Positions 35,744 to 48,589 of a stretch of DNA of 64,000 nucleotides are shown in pieces. Origin of the DNA: Lithospermum erythrorhizon (Eukaryota; Streptophyta; Magnoliopsida; Boraginales; Boraginaceae); NCBI GenBank assembly GCA_019722365.1, contig JADFUC010000543.1:248001-312000 (forward strand), in the 5' to 3' direction. The position numbers and the translations under genes are program-made. The first letter of the stretch is position 1; each line of letters begins with the position of its first letter. Below the pieces are notes generated by a model. The model was given only the letters and a program-made list of their open reading frames with translations, was not told the DNA's origin and did not search any database.

Positions 35744-38700
35744 ATGATACTTTTTGCTGGAGTCTCAAATGATCTGTTTGACAAAAAACTCAGTGGGTCC
35801 CACTAAGCTGGAACGGGACCAGTACTCAAGACTCTGAAGAACTTATGGGCAAAACAATTGCTGACGGTTGGTTAATTCTAACAGTTTCAGCTTTAAAATA
35901 TTTATCTTGCATTCATTGTCTTTAATGCATATATATATACATATATATATATATATAAGTTTTACCTTAGCTTAATTATTGTGTGCAGGGAACAATTGTT
36001 GCCATTCAAGATGTCTATCAACACATGTATATTGTAGTAGAAGATGCAGAAAGCCCGTACCGTTTAGGTGGTTCTCTCCATTATTCTCTTTCTGGACAGA
36101 GAGCTCTGTTCAAGGTAAGAAGCTTATATAATTTGTTCTGCAAGAATTTTCTTTGGTGCTCTAAGTAATTGAATAATATGTACATATATATTTATACATT
36201 GTTTTTAATAAGGAGGATGTAAATCTTGCTGAGGCTCTACTGTACTAAATTTCTTTTAGTGGTAGGGAAATCTCTCGGCATTAAATAAATTATTTCTCCA
36301 TAATTTAAATGTCCTTATGGTTCCGTTTAAATGACCTTGTTGACCTTTTCTTGGTTAAATATTTAAGATTTGATCTTAAGAATTATAGACGATTTCATGC
36401 AGTACTACTTCCTCCTTTTTTATTGAATGGCCTTTCTAAAATAATTGGGCCAACCCTTGTGGACCATCACCTTATTTTCATCAACACTTTTCACATTACT
36501 ATTAAATTCTAGTATAGAATTGCAAATTTTCCATCTTTCATTTGTTACTAATATGTTTTTTTCTAATACTCTTATTTAACTTTAGACTAAGGGTATACTA
36601 GCACATCCAACCCGCCATTTTGGTGGGGCAAGCAGTATTTTCATGTCTCCATTTTGGTGGGGCAAGCAGTATTTTCACGTTAAAGCATGTTTGAAATACT
36701 ACAACACTCTATCTTCATTCTAAATATTCCATCTTAATTGGTATAGTGATAAAAATTATTTGATATTTGAAATTATTCTTCCAAAAAGGTCAACTATGTT
36801 ATTCAAATAGAAATGGAGGTAGAAATTTTGATGCAACATAAAATGGTTCATGCATTTGCTTTTCTGCCCATCAAAACTTAAGAATTCTCTCGTCAATGGT
36901 AAATTCATGTCATAGACATACATATACACTCAAAGGAGAGGAAATAGGAATGTTCACTCACAATATTGGCCTTTTACTCTGAGTTTTTGGAGCTCCTTAT
37001 TGGTTCGACAAAGATACCTTGGTCATTCTTTAGCTTTTGATTTTTACTTGATTAAAAGAATTATTAGGTGCAGAAGTCTTTTGTTTCCTTTGCTCTAACA
37101 ATGCAGAAGATGAAGAAATGAGTGAGGGAATGAATCACCCATTGAATTTTTGATCTATTAATAATAACACTGTCAAGTCTCTCACATTGTATTTATCACT
37201 CTTTTTTCTGTTGCCTTTTTCACTTATCCATATTCTTTAATTTAGTATTCGGAAGGTTGCTTTGTTAGACACATTAGTCTAGTCCTAGTCATATTAGGAG
37301 TTGTATCTATCATGTAATTCAGTTAGGAACTTACAATATGGAAGTTAGTTATTCAGTTAGGAATTAGGATATAATATGTTAGGTATTAGTAGTGAAAATG
37401 ATATTTGGTTGCTGTCATAGTATTTTCCTATATATTGGCGACCTCTCATTGTAAAAACCACCAGAAAACGCTATATCAATACACATTGTGTTTCTGGTCC
37501 TGCCTCTCCCTCTAGACAGTTTTCTATGATATTATTTATTATAGAATATATCTTCTAAGTTCTATCATGATCCAACGAGTCAGCTAAAGTTTTCTTCTTC
37601 ACATATCTTACTTCTTCCCAGGTGAAGTATCACAAGATGAGGTGGAAGTCGCATCAGCAGTATTTTTCTTTGCATTCACTATATGCAAAAAGCGATTCTG
37701 GTGAACCTTTGCGGTTGAACTGCCGTGCAAGATCTGATTTCCTTGATATTTCGGGTTCTGATGATAGTGCATGGTCACTTTGGAAAGTATCTTATGGTTG
37801 AAGCTTGCAGGGGGTGATACAGGTGGGACTCATTAATATCTCTAAGTACACTTTTACATTTCTTGTTGAACAAAGCGACAGTTATTAAAACTTTTATTGA
37901 TGGGCTTTGGGAACTCACTGGCAATCCAGGAAGTCCAGTTAAACTAAAAGTTCTTGATAATCCCTCTCCTTCCAGGACATATTTTAATGACCATGAGCTC
38001 TGTTGTGCATCACAGGTCCTTTATTGGCAGAACCAGAAACTTTGCTTTACTGAAAGAATGCCGATAAAAATAGCAAGGTCTGGGTTTTTGTTGGTTCTGC
38101 AAGAAGTTAAGCGTAGCCCGATTGTTCCACAGACAATTCAAGTCACCCGAAAAGTTCCCTTCTTTCAAGGTTAATTAGTTCTAGGTGTTCTTACCCAGGT
38201 TCTTAATACTAAAGTTAAATTAATTGTTTGAGGTTCTGGTAGTTGCTGATGCTCGGGGAGAAACACATGGATCCTTCATATATTTTCGTTGTTTTAGCAA
38301 TAAGGTTCTTAACCTCTAAATCGACATTTTCTGTTTCTCTAATATGTTTCCTAGGTTGCTAGGAAAGGGAGCACCCAATACTTGAACTTGTGTTGAGCAT
38401 ATTCTATCGGTCAGTTACTGTTGCAGGAGTTCCTAACGATGTTATTAGCTGTAGGTTCCTGTTCATCTGTATGCCAGAGTCGATAAGGTGATAAATGACT
38501 AGATTTGTACTTTACTCCAGAACATGATTAGAATTCATGATCACACAAATTTATTTGTATGTATAACAAATTCTATTTCTTCAATTTGCAGTTAGATGTT
38601 TCTGTGACTGAGCTTTCTCTTGACATACTTTTGTACAGTTAGGAAAATGAATCTGGCCGGCATATACAACTAAAAGCTCACAATGTTACAGGAAACTGTT

Positions 38701-39553
38701 GCAAGGTTTTGCTGTTATCTTTCATCTGCTTTGTTTTCTTGAAAATGTTTGTAGCTTTGTTTTGAAATCCATAATTTCTGAATCTATGCATGTTTCTAAA
38801 TATAAAAAGAAATAATTCATATAATTGCAGGTTGAGAATAATTTGGGTTTAGGTATTCTTTGTCAGTTCAACAGCAAGGATAATGTCTCTGTTACTGCAC
38901 AGAAGTCTCTAACAGTTTTTTGATTTTACTATAAACTTTTTAGTTATGCGCATTGTCGAATAAATAAATGATTTTGTATGATTGGTAGCATGGTGTAGGC
39001 TTCATCAAAAGACAAGCAATTCAGTTCAAAGGTCAACTGAAATTAATTAGAAATCAATTGTAGATTGCCCAGAGTTCATTTAAATTGGAGTTCATGTAAT
39101 TAAGCTAATTGTAGATTTAGATATACTCCTCATTGACCTGTTTTTGTGGTAAACCAGATTCATAACTGGTTTAGATGCTCCATATTTGCCTAAGTTAGAT
39201 TTTGATTTAATTTTATAACATCTACTGCTGAAGAGTAGAAGGTTGTTTATATTAATTCCAAATGCAAAGAGATTCTTCTTTTTCAACCTTACAAATACCG
39301 ATCATCCAGGTATTAGTTAACTGGACAACCTGTTTTAGTAATGTGGATTTTATTTATCATTTGTAATCAGTCATTCTGTATGCAATCATCATTACAAAGT
39401 CAGAATTTAAATAAGGCAGTTGACAAAGGAATCAACATCCAGAATTCTCGGTTCAAGTCATGGGGCATCCACCCCTGAGTACTTCTCTGATTCATTTGCC
39501 ACTAGTACAGGCAGAACCAGTCGCTTGGAGAACTTGTGTATTATCATCACAAG
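35744..39553 (+). pseudogene. VPS13-like exons 9-14: decayed central block
   Basis: Exon blocks are 35744-35866, 35989-36114, 37622-38169, 38592-38705, 38831-38923 and 39420-39553. Exon 9 has TAA at about 35804; the alternative reading SWNGTSTQDSEELMGKTIAD needs two compensating indels. Exon 10 is clean (GTIVAIQDVYQHMYIVVEDA). Exon 11 starts VKYHKMRWKSHQQYFSLHSL, meets TGA near 37799, and shifts frame again near 37885 between TFTFLVEQ and VIKTFIDGLWELTGNPGSPV. Exon 12 has TAG 38640 (LSLDILLYS/ENESGR). Exon 13 ends in TGA 38921. Exon 14 reads HLPLVQAEPVAWRTCVLSSQ, the conserved approach to exon 15, but its frame opens with TGA just after the acceptor. Confidence 0.7.
36615..36679 (+). repeat. 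Tandem duplication, 34-bp period, in intron 10 of the VPS13-like gene
   Basis: CCATTTTGGTGGGGCAAGCA then GTATTTTCA(T/C)G occurs at 36615-36645 and 36649-36679 with one mismatch, so it is young. Confidence 0.95.
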
Positions 39554-40239
39554 GTTCGTTAGCCTTCAATTTCTTTTTCAGTTCAAAATAACTCTGGGAT
39601 TGGTCAAACTTAAACTTTTATCCCAGTACAAAATGTCTTGGTTCAGAATATGTTCACAGAACTCCAAATCTCAGGCTACATTCTTAAACAAAATCCCTTC
39701 AATGACTGAAAACTGTATTTGAATAAAAAAAAGTGGTTTTTTTATCTCAATAATAACTTGATATGTTTAAAAAAGTCTTACCTAATATTCTCTCATCTCG
39801 AAAAGATAGTGATGTTTGATTGGTGGTAAAACTTAAATAACTTTGGGGGCTGCCAGTTGCGTACACATGATTTTGAGTTTGAATCAAGAATTGCCATCTC
39901 TGATGTTGAAAATACTGAACATATATTAAAGTTCAACCATTGAAAATCGAAAGTCAACTGCTAGGAGGAGGATGACCAAATTACATATATGATAATAATA
40001 AACAATGTTTATGGATGTTCTGGTTCAGTTGTTGACCTAGTATGCACTTCTATTAGGCTGAGGTGTTTTTTTTTTTAAATGCTGTGGCTTATAGGTAAGT
40101 TTTCTTATGGGATGAATGTCCATGATTTTTGTATAATTACCCGTTCTGATGCCTAAAAGCTTAATCATATGATCTTGTTGCCCATATGTAGCTTTCTTCA
40201 TCAGTGTTTCCAATAATACGTGTTGTTCTCCCCTCTCAG

Positions 40240-43200
40240 ATTCAAAATCTTTTCCTGGCCCATTTATAGTGGTTGAAGTTTCGCAAAGTCCCGAGGTAAC
40301 ACTGAAATCAATCACTACCGCCTGTTTTAATGTTATACTTATTTCTTTCATATTGCGATTTCATTCATCTTTCTTGTGTGGGCCAGGATGGTTTGTCAGT
40401 TATTATTTCACCGTCGCTAAAGATACACAACGAGACGAATTTCTCAATGGAGTTGAGGTTTCAACGGCCTGAAGAAAAGGAAACGGAACTCGCTTCACTG
40501 AATCTGAATGCTGGAGACTCAATTGATGACACTATGGTTGCTTTTAGTGCTATTAACCTTTCTGGTGGATCAAAGAGGGCATTGGTATCTCTAGGCATTG
40601 GTAACTTCAAAGTTTAATGCACAAGAAAAAGAGGTAGACAGCACCAAATAAATTGTTGTAGTCTTGAAAAAGGGAACCAAAGAGAATCTGCCCTGAAGGA
40701 TACATGGGGGGGGGGTTTTAAATTTTGCATGGTCTCCTTATGAACTTAAATCTGCAACAATGCAAATCTATCTGTTGATGAAAATGCTTCTAAGAAGTAG
40801 GTGTGGGCAGCTAAATAGAACTTTACCTTAAGACCCTAGGGAAAAACATGACCAAGAACCCACGTGTTCATATATACTGAACTTAAGCCCTACATGAATG
40901 CACACTTATGTATTAATTTTATGTATCTTTATATACTTTCTATTATTAAATGATGCTTAATAGCTGATGATGGGTAATAGTTAGAAAGTTTAATTAGAAT
41001 AGTGGGTTGTCTGATTAGAAAGTTGCGTACCTCTATTTGGATCAAGATAATTAAACCTACGCTGGTGAGGTGTACACAGATACAATTTTTATAATTGGAT
41101 GTGCTCCCTTTGTAGATCTAGTAGTCAGGTTGTTTCTGTGTCTATATACCATTACTAATTAGCTGCGGACACTAACTACAATCAATGGATGATTTTAACT
41201 TTTCTCCGTGAAGTTATGCAGTATTATGATTAGTTTTCACTCTTCAATTAATACTTCACCGCTTTCATCTATTACTCATACAATTGGAAATTCACCATTC
41301 AGGTAACTTCCTGTTCTCCTTCAGACCTAGCTATACAGATATCATGGATAATAAGAAAGTTTCATCTGTGGAGTGGTCAGAAGATCTTAAAGGTGGAAAG
41401 CCTGTTCATCTATCTGGAGTATTTGATAAATTGAGTTATCAAGTTCGGAAGGCATTTTCAGCTGAAGCAGTAAAATCTTCTTTGAGTACTGTTAATTGTG
41501 CTCTCAAGTTCGAGAACAATGGAGTTGGAAATGTTTACTTTCTTATTCAAACCATTGAAAGAGAGGTGTCCGTTGTACACACAGATAGTTCTGGACCTGC
41601 TCCTTCTGGTTCGCCTATTGCATTGCGAAAGCTGAAGGAAATCTTTCTTCTTCCTACCGTTCACGTAGCCAATATGCTACATACAGACATTTATGTGAAT
41701 TTAACTGATAAAGGTACATGAAGCACATGTAATCTTTCTAGGTAACATTATTTTGTGTGTTGTAACAGAACTGTTTGACCATGCAGATCCCCATGTCTCT
41801 GTGGGGGATGACAATATTGGCTGTCAGACAACTATACCCAGTGGATCATCTGCCAATCTATATGCTAACCCATCCACACTATATTTTGTCATTACTTTGA
41901 CTTCATTTGGATCAAGGTGTAAAACAGTTAATAGTAGTGACTGGGTGAGAAAGTTACAGAAGCAAAAAAGTAATGTTCGCCATTTGGACATTGAGTTAGA
42001 TTTTGGAAATGGGAAGTATTTTGCATCATTGCGTCTATCTCGTGGGGATAGAGGCATGTTACAGGTATTTTATTTTATTATTTAATCAATATGGAGATAT
42101 CAGTTGAAGGGTGTTGATGTCTTGCATTAATTGTATAGGCTGCTGTTTTCACTTCATATACATTGGTGAACGATATGGATTTTTCTTTGCAATGCTTCCC
42201 TGCCAGTCAGAAACATCTATCTAGGTATCACTTTCTTTGTGAGACATCAATAACTTTTTACTTTGTTTCCATGGGGTTAAGCAGATAGATTTATGCAGGG
42301 ATCAAGTTGAAAGGCAAGGTTTTGAAGCTTATGGAGAGTCACCATTTTTTTTGCCTCAAAATTCAACCAGATCATGGTTGATGAAGTAAGGAATATTCAC
42401 CTCCATTCAGCTTTATGTACAATAGCGCACCCAAGACCCCCTGGATTTTTTCACATGTCTATCAAGTTCCCCTGTTATTTTAAATCTGCACCATACTCCC
42501 CTGAAATGTTTAATACATTGCACACAACTCCTTAATCCAAACACATTACTTTTCGTCCTACAATGGCCCTGTTTATCTCATAACTTTGAATATACAATTG
42601 TGAAATTCCTCAGTGGTGTTCATTAATAATCAAGCTTTCAAAAAATGGGTTAAGTGACCTTTACAATTAAGTGCACCATCATCAGGAGCATTATCTTTAA
42701 AAAGAAAGCCTATATGAAATATAACAGGCAAGATAAAGTGGTGGGCCACTAAGTAGCTCTAGGTGTTTGGTGCACTTATTTATCTATCAGACTTGGATGC
42801 GATATCTTAACAGTTGGGGGTGTTTAGTACAGTTTTTAAATTAACAGGAGTGAGTGTATATTTCCAACATTTAGAATTGGAGTTTGAAATATCTTGGTGT
42901 TTCCTGAAGTTAAATATAAGGGTGTTCATTTAGAGCACTTTATAGGATAGTTGAAAAGGAGTACATTGGGGCATTGGACCATGTTGATTTGACATGTTTT
43001 CTTGAAATTTAATTATTTTAATTTTACCAGAGTTTAACTAGCAGATCCCTCTTATAGTTTGAAATAACTATATCAAACAATTAACGCTTCTATTCAAGGG
43101 ATAATTAGTAGCATTCTGACTTTTTTTTCTCTCCGAACAATCATCTTTCCCGTGGCTCAAATAATAGGTCTCCCAAAGTATGCCTTAAGTTGTCTGAGGA

Positions 43201-44119
43201 GGGAGCGCTTGAAGCACAGTTAGACTTGGATGCCATATCTGGTCTTACTGAGATAGACCTGCTTGTAGAAGAGAAACCTGGATTCAATACTATGATGAGG
43301 TTGGGAGTGTCTGTAAGCCCATCAACTAGTAAACTAGTTTCATCACAGATAATAGTTATCAAGCCACGGTATGTTATATCAAATGAATCTGAGCAGATGA
43401 TTAATGTCAATCAATGTTATTTAGAGGTATGTGTTTAACAGTGGTGACATTTGCTCCCGTATTTATTATATGTTGGTAGAAGGCATTGAATAATTTGGTA
43501 TTTCACAGAAGGGAGATATGGAAAGAATTATTGCAGTTGACAGCAAGCAGAAAGCAATTTTGAGGCTTCAGACTGGAATAAAAAAGAAAAGAGAAAGTAC
43601 AATCCTTGAGAATCTTCTCAAGAAGCATAAAAAAGCAGAAGATGATTCACTACTCATCCATTTTCGACCACAGGAGGCAGGGCTAGCTTGGTCAGGGCCA
43701 ATAAGTGTTGCATCTTTGGGGAGGTTCTTCTTGAGGTTCAAAAGCTCCGTACAATCTTCTGTGAGTGGATCAGTCAATGTGAATATGAATAGAACCAAGT
43801 CATGTGAATTTGCAGCTGTTCATGTGGTAGAAGAAGATTCTACCATTGTCTTGCACTTTCATAGACCTCCAAATATAGACATTCCTTATAGGATTGAGAA
43901 CTGCTTGCGGAATTCACCCATCACAGTTTACCAAAAGGTTGAGTTCTCTCTTTCGTCTCTTTTAATAGTTAACTATTTATTTAACTTTTGAATTTTTGGG
44001 AAATTATGTATTAAATTATCAGGGGTCTGATGAACCAGAGATTCTGGGATCTGGTGCTACCATTAATTATGTTTGGGATGACCTAACTCTTCCGCATAAG
44101 CTAGTTGTCCAAATTGATG
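40240..44119 (+). CDS. VPS13-like exons 15-23: intact VPS13 adaptor-binding (SHR-BD) region
   Basis: Exons 40240-40295, 40387-40600, 41303-41713, 41787-42064, 42139-42224, 42299-42385, 43168-43426, 43509-43937 and 44023-44119 join phase-exactly without stops. Diagnostic family blocks are SKSFPGPFIVVEVSQSPEDG, HNETNFSMELRFQRP, DDTMVAFSAINLSGGSKRAL, GNFLFSFRPSYTD, SPKVCLKLSEEGA, PPNIDIPYRIENC and NYVWDDLTLPHKLVVQID. The last two are the hallmark of the adaptor-binding domain, which recruits VPS13 to organelles through membrane adaptors; the Asn in IENC corresponds to the repeat-type Asn of that domain. About 1.9 kb of coding sequence is clean here. Confidence 0.9.
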
Positions 44120-44644
44120 GTAATTTTTCTCTTTCCTTGTATGTATTCATATCATAACAGTTTCAATGAATCCCGGTGACCTTTCAAATTCCGTCATTGA
44201 CGGCGAACATGAAAATTCTCAAGGTTTTAGTTTGTAATATATAGTGCTTCTTTATTGAGAAGTTTTCATGTAGGTCAAATCAATTACACAAGTATGTCTC
44301 CTTAATGTTTGCGGCACTTATGCAGCATGAAAGGAATGGTATTTTGTGGATTAATAATTTTATGACTGTTCATTAATGGGCAGGCATTGTTTTCAAATTA
44401 CTTCATCTCCTGCTCTTGATTGAATGTTTTAGTTCTTCAATCAGATTCCAAGCACCTAATCTGCCCCTGTAGTTGAAAAATTGCTTATATTATGTTCTGC
44501 GCTGTTCTTTCCGATGAAAGGGTTCATTTGAAAAAGTTACCTTCCCTATCTGCTTTGATCTGATTTTCAATGGCCTGTAAGTTCTCATTCTCTTGCTGAT
44601 ATCAACTCACGAATTCACTACTAGTTTTAAATTACCTTTTCCAG

Positions 44645-46211
44645 ATGTGCATCTGTTGCGTGAAATACACTTGGATAAACTTCGTGGGTGGAAACCATTG
44701 TATAAATCCAACCAAACTACAGCGCTTGGACTACGGTTATCATTACCCAAGAGTTCTGAAAATCAAAGAAGTAACTTTCTTGATCCAATGCTTTTAAATA
44801 GCCAGTAAGTTGGAGTATTGGTATATGCTGACGGGCTAACACGTGTTCTGAGAATTTCTGAATTTTCTGATAGGCGCAACGTTGATAGTGTGATCCGATC
44901 TAGTTCGAACAGTGTAAAGTAATACCTGCGCTTCAATTTGCTGGGCGTGTAAACCGTTGGTAAAGATTTAGGGTTTGACTAAATGGTGTAAGCTATCACT
45001 CATAAGCCAAACGTTTGCTTGTGCTTGTGCGTGTGTTTGTGCTTGTCTTTAATTTTAATTTCATATGACGTGATTAGGATCTTGAGCCAGAAAAGTCATT
45101 ATGAAGTTATTCCTTCTGGTTCTCCTGAGTGTGCAAATATGCTAACATGATTCCTATTCGTTTATAAGTCAATGTTTAAACTTTCTTAATTTGTATAGTT
45201 TTGGCCATCAGCATGCCTTAATGAGAGGCTCATAATAATATGGTAGAGATCATAGGTTAAGAATTCTGAGCATTCATTTTGCTCTATAGAAAGGAACCTT
45301 TTACTAACATATTCATATCGATTTATTTTCTACTGTTTTACATGTATTCTTTTCTCAAGGAAGTGGGCATGGAAGACCAATCCAATTGTGCACCTGTCAT
45401 CGTGACAAGGCTTCAGAATATCAATATTGATTCCACATTTACTGGCCTGAAAAAGTTTAACAAGATTAAAGTTGAGGTAAATCACTTGCCGTGCAACGTG
45501 CACTAGTTTGGTTTCTGGTCTATTACATATATATACAAAGCTTGGAGCCTTTGATGACTCTCCCTTTTCATTCGGCAGTCACTAAGTGTGGATCAGAAAT
45601 GGATTGGAGCTCCTTTTGCATCAATGTTGCGGAAGCATCAATCAGAAAGCAATGATACTAATGCTAATATACTGCATATTTCCGTAATTCTACTTCGTCC
45701 CAGTTCCACTGTTAAACAAGTCAAATTCTTATCCATAGTCCTTCAGGTAACTTATTGGAGCAATAGTATGCTTTCTTAGGTTGTCTGCAGCTTTTTCTCG
45801 ACATCCCATATGGTTGACTAAATGAGAAGCAAAAAGCTAGATGAGTTAGATTTAGACAAACTTTTTTGCAGAACTCAGATGTTTTTGTGTTATTTGGCTC
45901 TCTTATTAGTTGCTGCCTTGATTGCAGCGGCAGATCAGCCTTGATGAGGGAAGCCACAGTGGAGCTGGGTTCACACTTTTGGACATCTCACAGTGGCGCT
46001 CCAATTGGCAATTATTACTTTGACCCGTTTTTGAGGATACACCCTATAAGGTTCAATGGAAGATTCTTACTGAGAATAAACAGGTTTTAAACTTACACAG
46101 TTAACTTTTCTCTTGAAAAGTTGTATAGAACTTTCTTTCCAGGAGACTTCGATATTATATTTCTAGCACCACCCAGGAGCAGAATTGAATCGTTTCTCTT
46201 GGTGTTATCAG
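44645..46211 (+). pseudogene. VPS13-like exons 24-27: disrupted block after the adaptor-binding region
   Basis: Exon 24 (44645 to about 44913) reads DVHLLREIHLDKLRGWKPLY, then TAA 44806 interrupts before VGVLVYADGLTRVLRISEF, a conserved YADG..RVLRI block, in the same frame. Exon 25 (45360-45476) and exon 26 (45579-45746, SLSVDQKWIGAPFASMLRKH) are clean and in phase. Exon 27 (45928-46211) carries RQISLDE, one extra base near 45949, then EATVELGSHFWTSHSGAPIG and YYFDPFLRIHPIRFNGRF, followed by further breaks and TGA 46186 (SSTTQEQN-stop-IVSLGVIR). Confidence 0.75.
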
Positions 46212-46584
46212 GTAAGCCTATTACAATATCTATTCATTTTTATTCTTCACTTACCACTAGATTGTTTCACTGAGACCATCATTAGAACTATAACTTTTCA
46301 CTCCTTCTAGATGCAGAAATCAAAAGTAAATGGTTAAGACTTAATGGTTGTTTCAAGCCTTCTGATAACTCTTAGAGTTGTCTTTTTAAGGTGTGCTGAC
46401 ATTATTCATGGGGGCTCTTTATGTTTCCACTGATGGAAGAAATTGAAGGTCGTTGATTTTTGTGTTTCTATGTTAATTAGTGCAGCGATTGAATGGGGGG
46501 GTGTGTTAAATTTTAAATCTGAAAGTCCTCTGCTTCCCACCAACTGCTTCCATGTTTAACTGACTTAACTACATCGCCGGCTAG

Positions 46585-48589
46585 ATGTTTTCTTTGATCC
46601 ATCAAGTGGAGTGATCAACCTTCCTGGTCTTACTATAGGTTAAGGCATTAAACTTTCATTAACTTTTGCTAAGTAAACTGAGCCAATAACCATCTATTGA
46701 CATTGGAATTTCTAGTACATGTACCATTGAATAAGCATGAGATACAGAAAACTGCTAGTTTGCTTCCCGACATAATTTTATTTTGTTTTCATTGGTTTCC
46801 CAAGTACATTCAGCACTAAAGTGTATTGATGGAAATGGGTTGTCGGGAACAAAACGCTATTTTGGTGATTTGGGAAAAACTGTAAGCTTCTTGACCTTGC
46901 TTATTTATCACAACTGCTTGAACTGTGTCAAATGAATGTACTTTTTTTTTTTACAGTTGAAATCAGCAGGGTCAAACGTATTATTTGCTATGGTCACAGA
47001 AATATCTGATTCAATTTTGAGAGGAGCAAAAGCCAATGGTTGGAAGGGAATGGTATGTATGAGTAGTGTCCTGAATTTTTATGTTAAGTTTATTTTGAGG
47101 ATCATCTTTCATCATTGGGCAATTGATATTGGACAGATGAATGGTTTTCATCAAGGCATACTTCAATTAGCAATGGAGCCATCAGTGTTGGGGAGTGCTT
47201 TTATGGAAGGTGGTCCTGATCGAAAAATAAAACTTGACAGAAGTCCAGGGGTCGATGAGGTAACTAATCTACTGTTGTCTTCCCTCACCCCAAATTCAAT
47301 ACCCGCAAAAACAAAAACAGAAAGAGAGATGAGAAGAAACTGAGAACCTATCAGACATCATCTAAGAGGGTGCTTGGATGAGTTTTTCAGAAGCTTGTAT
47401 AAGCCAAAAAGCTTGGGGTCAAACCTTTTTTTGGCACATGGTAGCTTAAAGGTTTCTCAAGAAAGCTCACCGAACACCCTCTAAGAATATTATGTCTTCT
47501 AGTTAGAAAAAGGGATTGTCAGTCTTTGCATTATATAGAAATCTGATTGCAGATTGAACTTCTTTATGTTAAGGAAATGTGAGTAATGGAATGCAATCTG
47601 GAGATGTGAATCGAGAGTACTAATTTTATACTGCCAGTGTCCAACAATGCTTGTGTTCAATGATGCAGTTATATATTGAAGGTTACCTGCAAGCAATGCT
47701 GGATGCTATATACAAACAAGAATATCTCCGGGTGAGAGTAATGGATAATCAGGTAACTCTTCTACTGTCCAGAGTTGTAGTAAGTGCGAATGTTGCTAAA
47801 TAATGTTGTTAACGATAATTGTCTTGACTGGGTGTTATCATAATGAGTCCTGCCCAGAGAGATGGGAAGAGTGTAGACAGGATGAAACCATGTTCATGAG
47901 AATTATAGTTGGAGGCACTAGTGAAATGTATATGTAATTTTAACTCATAGAGAGATGAATATCAAGTATGTGAAACCATCGTATTTGTACAGGTTATCCT
48001 GAAGAATCTACCTCCAAACAGTTCCCTTGTGGATGAGATAATGGAAAGAGTGAAAGGATTTCTCGTCGCCAAGGCTCTTCTGAAAGGAGATCCTTCAATT
48101 ACTGCTCACTCTTTGCGTCATATGAGAGGAGAAAGTGTAAGTGTTGAACTGTAGCTTGAGAAAGCTTAATTTTCACCGATACTGCCATCAATTCGTTTCC
48201 ATTCAGTGATCATAAACATTCAATCTTCTTATTATAACCTGTGCATCTAATCGTAGGAATGGAGACTTGGCCCTATAGTGCTCACTTTGTGTGAACACCT
48301 TTTCGTGAGTTTTGCTATTCGCTTCCTGCGCAAACAGGCAGGTCAAGCTATTACCAATGTCAAATTGAAAAGGTTCGCTACTGATACTAAAGATGCGGTT
48401 GCCCCTGCATCCGATGGTGAAGACCAGAAGGGGAGGTTCATGTGGAAATGGGGAATCGGGAAGTTTATTCTCTCTGCAATAGTTGCATATATCGACGGGA
48501 GGCTATGTCGTTCAATTCCAAATCCCTTAGCGAGAAGGATCGTTAGTGGATTTTTGTTGAGTTTCCTCGACGACGATGACAATGGGTGA
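46585..48589 (+). CDS. VPS13-like exons 28-34: intact C-terminal region
   Basis: Exons 46585-46638, 46805-46881, 46957-47052, 47137-47259, 47669-47752, 47993-48136 and 48257-48589 join phase-exactly. They read DVFFDPSSGVINLPGLTI, GLSGTKRYFGDLGKT, SAGSNVLFAMVTEISDSILR, NGFHQGILQLAMEPSVLGSA, FMEGGPDRKIKLDRSPGVDE, LYIEGYLQAMLDAIYKQEYL, LKNLPPNSSLVDEIMERVKG and finally WRLGPIVLTLCEHLFVSFAI. The end is acidic (FLDDDDNG-stop). This is the conserved VPS13 C-terminal region that binds membranes (ATG2-C-like amphipathic helices around FHQGILQLAMEP). The product ends without an added domain. Confidence 0.9.

Larger units (their letters stand above)
25890..48589 (+). pseudogene. VPS13/chorein-family bridge-like lipid transfer protein, VPS13X-like; coding sequence interrupted
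   Basis: VPS13 proteins are long rods with a hydrophobic groove that carry bulk lipid between membranes at contact sites. About 34 exon blocks (about 8.8 kb, roughly 2,900 codons) run from ATG 25890 to TGA 48587-48589. They show a chorein-type N-terminus, a long beta-rich middle, the VPS13 adaptor-binding (SHR-BD) region and the conserved C-terminal region. The N-terminus lacks the usual MLE/MFE..LLxxYLG start of other plant VPS13s and resembles the plant VPS13X type (Arabidopsis At3g50380; from memory). Most junctions are GT-AG and phase-exact. Lesions: a frameshift about 29770; a frameshift about 30390, TGA 30514, a frameshift about 30650 and TGA 30693; TAA about 35804; several about 37800-37890; TAG 38640; TGA 38921; TAA 44806; a frameshift about 45949; and TGA 46186. 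I infer a pseudogene or damaged allele. Confidence 0.85.

Noticed and set aside
39420..39722. 100-codon plus frame starting MTKESTSR
   Set aside because: It is a shadow: the frame two bases away carries the VPS13-like HLPLVQAEPVAWRT sequence and joins exon 15 in phase.
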